A stretch of DNA of 64,000 nucleotides, from NCBI GenBank assembly GCA_950295325.1, contig OX485804.1:63890533-63954532 (forward strand), in the 5' to 3' direction. A model generated the notes under the pieces. The model was given only the letters and a program-made list of their open reading frames with translations. It was not told the origin of the DNA and did not search any database. Every line of letters starts with the position of its first letter. The first letter of the stretch is position 1. Positions 57,901-64,000 of the stretch are shown here, one piece after another. A program made the translations under genes and the position numbers. The stretch is from Polytrichum commune (Eukaryota; Streptophyta; Polytrichopsida; Polytrichales; Polytrichaceae).

Positions 57901-58944
57901 TCTTTATGACTATGTTCACTATTGAACTTAGCCTAGTCTAATAATGTCTAAAAACTTTGATCATGTAGTCCAATCTCATCGTAACACTTTTCTTTCTCTT
58001 CCTATGTTTGTTCATAACCAAGAGCCTTGTCAAATACACTACAAGCATAAGTGCCCTTTCAAATCGACTTGTGTCACTAGAAAATCTTCCTACACCACTA
58101 GAAAATCTATAACTCTACCACAGTGATAGATTTCTTATTTCTTTCAGTGATGCAGGGTGACTGCCTAGGACTCCTGAGTTGGTAATGAATCCACTCAAGT
58201 ATAGGTGTCCAATTAGGTAGACTCGGTGACCAAATTAGGCCCACCTAGGTACCTAATCAATTGCCACTGCTGAGCAGCGGGGTCATCTATGAGTGAGTTT
58301 TATGTAACTGTTTTTTTGTGTGTGGCGAATATGTCTATCACCAGCAGGCTCGTGAGTCTGTCCTTCATCTGGGGTGCAGTAAAGGACTCCTAATCACTCG
58401 TTCTCTGGCGGGGACAAACAATCTTCTGCAGCATACCGCAGAGAGGAGGCACTTGAGGACAAATCAGAGGGAAACCTGTCATGCACCAAGAGGCTTGTGA
58501 GCCAGTCTTGACAAGGACCATAAATTTGCGAAAGGCCTGGCAGACGATTGTATTAGGAATCATCATTATAGATTGGACCTCTCGTATGTCTTGATTATCA
58601 TGATTTTGATTTCTTGAAGAACAACTACTCGGTTTCAGAAGTGTCGTTCAGAACTGGATCAGAAATTAACACTTGACACTGGACATGGTGTATGTTTGCA
58701 GAGCTACCCTTGTATTTGCAGTGTATTCCGATGACAATATTCTGCATCACAATACATAAGCAGTCCGTGAAGTTTCCTGGGACCTCTGAGTTTGTTTGCA
58801 GCATATTTGTATGACCCTCAATACAATACATTAGCGGCCCGTGAAGTTTCCTGAAACCTACCATGGGGTTGGTGAGAACATAGAGGAACATTCTATAGCT
58901 GAGAGACTTATTATCTTAGCCAAATGAGCATCCTGGTTTAGTCT

Positions 58945-59326
58945 ACACCCGGTTATGATATTTAATGTCACCTAAGGTACTATTTGCGAAGGGCCTAAAG
59001 TAGATGCCTAGAGGTCTAGAAGTGTCACGTTTTATGTGTCAACATTTTTCAAAATAAATATTTTTGAAGTGAACAATTATTTACATAGGACATTGAGATT
59101 CTTAAGATGATAGTTTCTGCATTTTAATATGCAAGAAGGTACTTTGACCACGTCAACTTCCACAAAATGAAGAGGCGCAAAAGGGACAAGCATGAAGAAA
59201 TTATTAAAGCATGAAAATGACAAGTGTCATGTGTTACACTAATGGTCAACCGTATAACCTAGGATAGGCCCCATAATAAGGTAAGTGTCAAGCCAAACTA
59301 AATACCATAAATGGTGTATTGTACTT
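58945..59326 (+). mobile_element. TIR element of the GTATTTAGTGTCA family, copy C
   Basis: Begins TCTACACCCGGTTATGATA, then TTTAATGTCACC; contains GATGCCTAGAGGTCTAGAAG and TTTTAATATGCAAG, and ends ACTAAATACCATAAATGG, then TGTA. Diverged and shorter than copies A and B. Confidence 0.6.
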
Positions 59327-59389
59327 AGTTGGAAACAATTAACTACAAAACTAAGGAACACATTTTGCCACAATTTCTTAAGGTATATT

Positions 59390-59737
59390 GTGTAGTCAAG
59401 CTATGGGTGTGGGTGGAAAATTATTGTGGAATCTATTAATATGGACCACACTAATTATCTAGTTAGAGTGGAAATATTGTGGGCGAAAGATCCAAGGTCT
59501 TCCCCTAAGCCTTCTTGGAGACATCTGACCAACACCTTAAGTATTAGTTGAAGGATCAAAGTGTAAAAAATAAAATAGTCATCCACATCAATTTCCTAAA
59601 GAAGGAAAAAAAACCATGTCTCACACATATTTAAACTAAAGATTCAACGTGGTTGAACTTTACCGTGGCCCAGATTAATTTTCATTATGTGGGTTCTAGA
59701 GAATTGTTGTGGCCCACACTAATGTGACTATTTAGTG
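59390..59737. mobile_element. CACTA-like MITE, copy 2
   Basis: The right end, as reverse complement, reads CACTAAATAGTCACATTAGT then GTGGGCC, matching the left end of copy 1; its own left end is degraded. The two copies together define inverted termini beginning CACTA, the hallmark of the CACTA superfamily. Non-coding. Confidence 0.62.
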
Positions 59738-59785
59738 TGGTTGTCATGAACCGAAATTCGAGAAGCTCCTTCTAAGCTTACCAGG

Positions 59786-61024
59786 CGGTAAGTACACCAA
59801 ATACTGTATTTAGTGTCACCAATTCTATTTGTCCACTAAGTGATTTTCATCCAAATTTCAATTATCCATGACATTATTTCATTACATAATTATTAGCATG
59901 TAGAATATACCAAACTTTGTTTCAATAATTGACATGAATTTCATCCAAATTTCAATCATCCATGACTATACTTGTACACTATTCATAGCAAGTTACCATA
60001 TTGACATAAAATACCATATCACACTAAATACAATGTAGCTACTAGCAATTGTCTTAGAAAAGAATGATGACAACAATATACAAAATCGGGGTCAATTTCT
60101 TTGTACTAAGTCAATGGCACTCATGGTACTTGTTCCTTGACCTCATGTCACATCGATCCGAAACACAATTCAGTGGGAAAAAATTGGTTCTTCCAATCAA
60201 TGAACATGGATAACTGACAATTACTTACAGATGAACCGATTAAGATTGAGAAATAAGCACTTGAAGTTCAGGACTTTGGGAAACTCGCCGATCGTTTTTA
60301 GAGGAATTAGAACAATGTACCAAATGTATCAAATTAATAAAGAAACACCGAAAGATGTCAACATGTAATTGGTTCAACTTGGAAACACTAGGATCTCTAC
60401 CGATTATGCCCAAAAAAAATCTCCCCGGACACAGGTTCCAATGTATTTCTGATCTTGATTTCTCATATCAGCAAACCTTGATTTTCAGTCTGAGACTTCT
60501 TGCTTTCTATTGTGTCTCTTTGTGATCATAGATCTAACAGAGCACATTGAGTCCTGATGATACACATTTAGATTATACAAGTAAATTTGTTTCAGTAAAT
60601 CACCAAATTCTGAACCCACTGCAATCGGATGGGATTAGTGCACTAAATATGATATTTATTGTCAGATGGTATTTAATGTCACCATGGTTACTTTTTAGAT
60701 GACACTTCTTATGAATAAATGAACAAATATTGTCATCGATGATGGAGGAGTTCATCCATTGGCCAAAACCCTACCCTCTCTTGTCAGCAACTTGTGATGA
60801 AATATTGTCATGGATGGTTGAGATTTGGATGTAAATCACTTCGTAAGTGACAGTAATCACAACACTGTAAATCTATAATTCCCCAAAATATTTACACGGA
60901 ATGACAAAATCATGTTGGGTTAACATTTAGTGTTGGTGACACTGTACTGTGGCTTACAATTAGTATCGGTTCACAAGACAATTAGAATCGGTGACACTAA
61001 ATATCATATAGAGTGTAGTACTTA
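59786..61024. mobile_element. 1.24-kb TIR element with GTATTTAGTGTCACC ends
   Basis: Left end GTACACCAAATACTGTATTT then AGTGTCACCAATTCTA; reverse complement of right end GTACTACACTCTATATGATA then TTTAGTGTCACCGATTCTA. A second inverted pair lies inside (AGTGATTTTCATCCAAATTT at 59839; reverse complement AAGTGATTTACATCCAAATC near 60825), and the left inner block is duplicated at about 59940. It holds a copy of the ACCGATT repeat (60207-60432). No transposase is recognised. Confidence 0.6.
60207..60432 (+). repeat. AACCGGTTG repeat family, copy 2
   Basis: Shares ACTTACAGATGAACCGATT, TTTTAGAGGAATTAGAA, GATGTCAACATGTAATTGG, AACACTAGGATCTCTACCG and TCTCCCCGG with 38143-38364. Lies within the TIR element 59786-61024. 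Confidence 0.7.
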
Positions 61025-63609
61025 ACTAATGGAGGCCCTGTGTTGCTGATTGCATGAAGTAGTAAATGACAGTAATAAGATGAGCTTTGCAAGAATTTGA
61101 TCAGCCTTTTAACTGTTTGCACCTCTCATTAAACCTCCAGGTCAAAGAAGGCCACAATTAATATGGCCATAAGAGCTTCTTTATCAACTTTTAGAGAGCA
61201 AAAGAGAATGATTGGCCAAAGAATGATAATTGTCGTAGTGTGGTAAAGTGGGCTCGGAGCAGAATCTCAACAACCTCCTTGCCCAGGTTAACGTTAAGTA
61301 GATGCTGTATTTAATCTAGTTAAGAATGTGTGTAGAGGACAAGAGAGGCCTTTTGGGAGCCAAAAGCAATTCAAATGCCCTAAAAAATGGGAGTAGCTTT
61401 AATCAACCTGGCAGAATACTGCTGCGTGCATATGCACCCCCCAGTAAGTTAGAAGGTGGAAAAACACACACACAACTTGTGCACCAATTGGTAGCTAGGC
61501 CAATCGCCCGACTGCATTCACTTACGCAGGTTGTCAAAAGCGTAGCCTCATGTTTTGGATGTGGAATAATGACCGAACTTATACAAAAAGGATCAATAGG
61601 ACTTAACATTGTATGGAATTTTGGGCCAAGGGGAATCGCTTGCGTACATGTGTGTACCCCTTTATGTTCGTTTACGCTACTTATTACAAAGGTTAGTTGT
61701 GGTTGTGGGCTATGGTTAGCCGCTACAATCAAATCAAATCAAAACTACACTTTTTTCCCCGTTCAAACTAGTAGTTTGCGAATCGTTGTCGTTGTGGTCG
61801 ATGGTGGGGTCGATCTTCGAATCACAACCCATCATCTACTCCTTGGAATGTAGCGTTTCCAAAGTGGTTGCTCCCTCAACTTTCTCCCAATACCTTGACC
61901 TTGAAATTCCCTACTGCTACCACATTTTAACATGGACAAGTGTGCTCACCTTGGCTAACCATTAGAGTTAGTGTGATACATTGAGTAGAGTAAGTAGTTG
62001 TGATTGTGGACTATGGATTGGTTGTAGTTAGCATCTAAAAATTGTGTAACCATAATAATACTTTACCTAAAATAGAACCAAAACATAAACCACAACCACA
62101 TTACCCTATTGTAAGCAACATGTCGTTCGCTCACACTTAAAACTTGTCCTAAATATGCTTATGCTTAATTCATTCATGCCAGTTTGATCTCACAAGATTA
62201 AATCAAGGACTTTGAAGTTGATTTCGATTCCAAATCAACTTCAAAAAGAAAAGTGTAAGCTTTAAATGGGAATGACAACTAATACTTTAAGAGAACGTTG
62301 GGTTGATAATTTGCCAAGGTTGTCACTGGTCACGTAGAGCTCATTAATCGTGGAGATATATATGTATTCTAGCGAACATTGAAAGCCCTTCCATAGATTT
62401 GAGGTGAAATAAACTTCTTAATTTATCTTTTGGGTCCCAATACATAAATTTGGGGCCCAAAAGGCTAATCCCAATACGTCTTTCACTCACATAAATGCAG
62501 ACTATAATACGTTTCATTGCATTACATTTCCACTTCCAAAATGGATCATCTTTGAATGGGAATCTCCAACCCAAAGTTGACTTGCTTTACCATTATAACT
62601 CTAATCAAAGCCATGGTTCACACATGTTGGTAAACCTAAATCCACTGGTAGCTTTACCTAGAAATGTGGTTAAATTAGCTACATGCACCAACTGACCCAT
62701 CTTCATACTTAGAGGCAACTTAACCTTTTGTATCACGTAACATGATTACACTAATCTACATGTGGGAAACATGACGACTAAGTTGTCGCCTCTTAGTATC
62801 CATAGATCCATCTTCTCACACATATTGTGCGAGGGAGGTTGACTATGTATATATATTCACACATGGAGGCAAAACTAAGCTCACCCATGTTGGGCATCTG
62901 ATAGGTTTACCACAAAAGTAGCCTTATCTTTTCCAAGATTGGAGGTGAGTTCTTTTCATAGCTTACCATATTAATGTTAGGTTAACATTGGCACGATTGA
63001 ACATACAGACCATTAACTAGAAATAAGCTCAAAATCACAAAATAGTATGCACTTTATCACCAATGTTGTATTAGTATCATTTGTTTTTTTTGTCAATACC
63101 AGATTGGTACGAGTATGCAACAATTGATAAAATTATGCACTAAAGTTACATTGGTGCATCGACTGCTATACTAATGTTTTAAACCGATCTTAGACATTGT
63201 TAACACTCTGATATGAAATCTAAGCTCCAAGTTTGGGTATCAGGCATGTTTGATATAATAGTATAGCATTAATTCATACCTAATGTAACATAACAATACC
63301 GGTCCATCATTGGTTAACTTGCCACCCGTGATAAAGAATTGACCAGGTATTTGAAAATGACGTTGTTGATATAGTGTAGAGGGTTCATAAAGATCTGCTT
63401 ACGTCATTGAAAATACCGTAGTTCACTGGTTCTGACCACGTTACGCCATTTGCTTGAGTACCCTTGTGGGGTCCTTTCCAAGACCTCGAGTTCCCAACTT
63501 CTAGGGCTATCATCACGGCTACTTCAAACTATACAATCAAAGCAAGGTACCAATTTCAAGACCGTGGCCGCGATCGTGGTATTATTTTGCAATTCACTTA
63601 AAATTTGTG
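61025..63609. other. Gene-free sequence with one unexplained 175-codon frame
   Basis: An ATG-started frame at 61326-61853 (+) encodes MCVEDKRGLLGAKSNSNALK and so on, Cys- and Val-rich near its end, with no domain I recognise. An overlapping minus-strand frame of 109 codons covers part of it. Without homologues or splice signals I do not call it a gene. The rest holds short hairpins only, such as TGAAGTTGATTT / AAATCAACTTCA near 62212-62243. Confidence 0.3.
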
Positions 63610-63790
63610 GCGCTATTTTGGGCACCCCCAACTCCACATACTATTTTGGCCATTGGATAAGACCAGGATTTTTCTCGTTGGTTAGCAATTGCAAATTGCA
63701 AAGATGTCCTTTCAAATTTTGGAATTGGAGTTGAGATGCAAAAATTACAAGAGGTCAGATTGAAGATGTTATTTCTCTTTAAGTGATGAG
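63610..63790 (+). repeat. Dispersed repeat pair, copy 2
   Basis: Same order of blocks as 57700-57900, about 5.9 kb away. It could be an LTR-like pair, but no internal retroelement coding was seen between them. Confidence 0.5.
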
Positions 63791-64000
63791 TGGGATTGAG
63801 TTGAGATGAATGAAACTTAAGTCTGTAGAGAACAAATTTTTATCAGACCTCCCTAAAATGTGTGGAGGAAAGTGAAATTCTCACTTTGCATGTAAGTACT
63901 ACATGGACATAGTAGGTTACCTTTCCTTTTTCAGGGATATTAACTTACGACTTGAACTCCCAACCACATTTTGGGAGGATTATTGCATTCAAACAACCCT

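Larger units (their letters stand above)
55316..58944. other. Dof 3' flank and gene-free sequence
   Basis: The first few hundred bases probably hold the Dof 3' UTR; an AATAAT-type element near 55778 is a weak polyadenylation candidate, but no end can be fixed. Further on are a TG run near 55952, TA repeats at about 56551-56570, a GAA repeat at 56629-56655, and GGCCT repeats near 57700. No coding region is recognised; short frames are interrupted or use non-ATG starts. Confidence 0.4.

Overview
This is a stretch of plant nuclear DNA. The only clearly intact protein-coding gene I can support is a single-exon Dof-type zinc-finger transcription factor at 53762-55315 (+), sitting in a locally GC-richer island. 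The rest is AT-rich, gene-poor DNA built mostly from decayed transposable elements, nested insertions, inverted-repeat elements, microsatellites and long G or C homopolymers. The Dof family is plant-specific, and the repeat types (Copia and Gypsy LTR elements, PIF/Harbinger, pogo-like and CACTA-like DNA elements, a tRNA-type SINE) fit a land plant with a large genome. The Copia gag type reminds me of seed-free vascular plants (ferns, lycophytes), but that is a tentative inference.

Layout. 1-8.2 kb: sequence without genes, a PIF/Harbinger transposase remnant (2.05-2.82 kb), a tRNA-type SINE (3.54-3.76 kb) and a 497-bp TIR element that still carries a 47-codon reading frame (7.71-8.21 kb). 12.3-13.3 kb: a 980-bp element with perfect 28-bp inverted ends and a pogo/Tigger-like transposase tail. 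13.8-17.9 kb: a long, multiply broken pseudogene ending in a SWIM zinc finger, probably a MULE-like transposase. 20-29 kb: dispersed TIR elements and two strong foldbacks. 30.45-34.39 kb: a decayed Copia retrotransposon on the minus strand with both LTRs, a polypurine tract, a primer-binding site and a gag remnant. 34.9-40.2 kb: Harbinger-type elements with TAA target duplications, one nested inside another repeat whose empty copy is also in this window. 37.4-37.9 kb and 41.7-42.6 kb: two GC-richer islands with promoter-like or exon-like features but no gene I can define. 47.5-50 kb: a Gypsy pol remnant interrupted by a second copy of the 7.7-kb TIR element. 52.1-55.3 kb: a CACTA-like MITE, a G-rich upstream region and the Dof gene. 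55.3-64 kb: more TIR elements and unassigned sequence.

There is no operon-like functional network. The Dof protein would act in the nucleus on AAAG-core promoters; all other coding traces are remains of mobile elements. The most informative features are structural: a Copia primer site matching the anticodon arm of initiator tRNA-Met, two insertions whose pre-insertion sites can be read, a family of related TIR elements, two long foldbacks, and a repeated hairpin array downstream of the Gypsy pol remnant. Many open frames in this window start at non-ATG codons or overlap repeats, and I left those out. All repeat relations were read by eye and need alignment.
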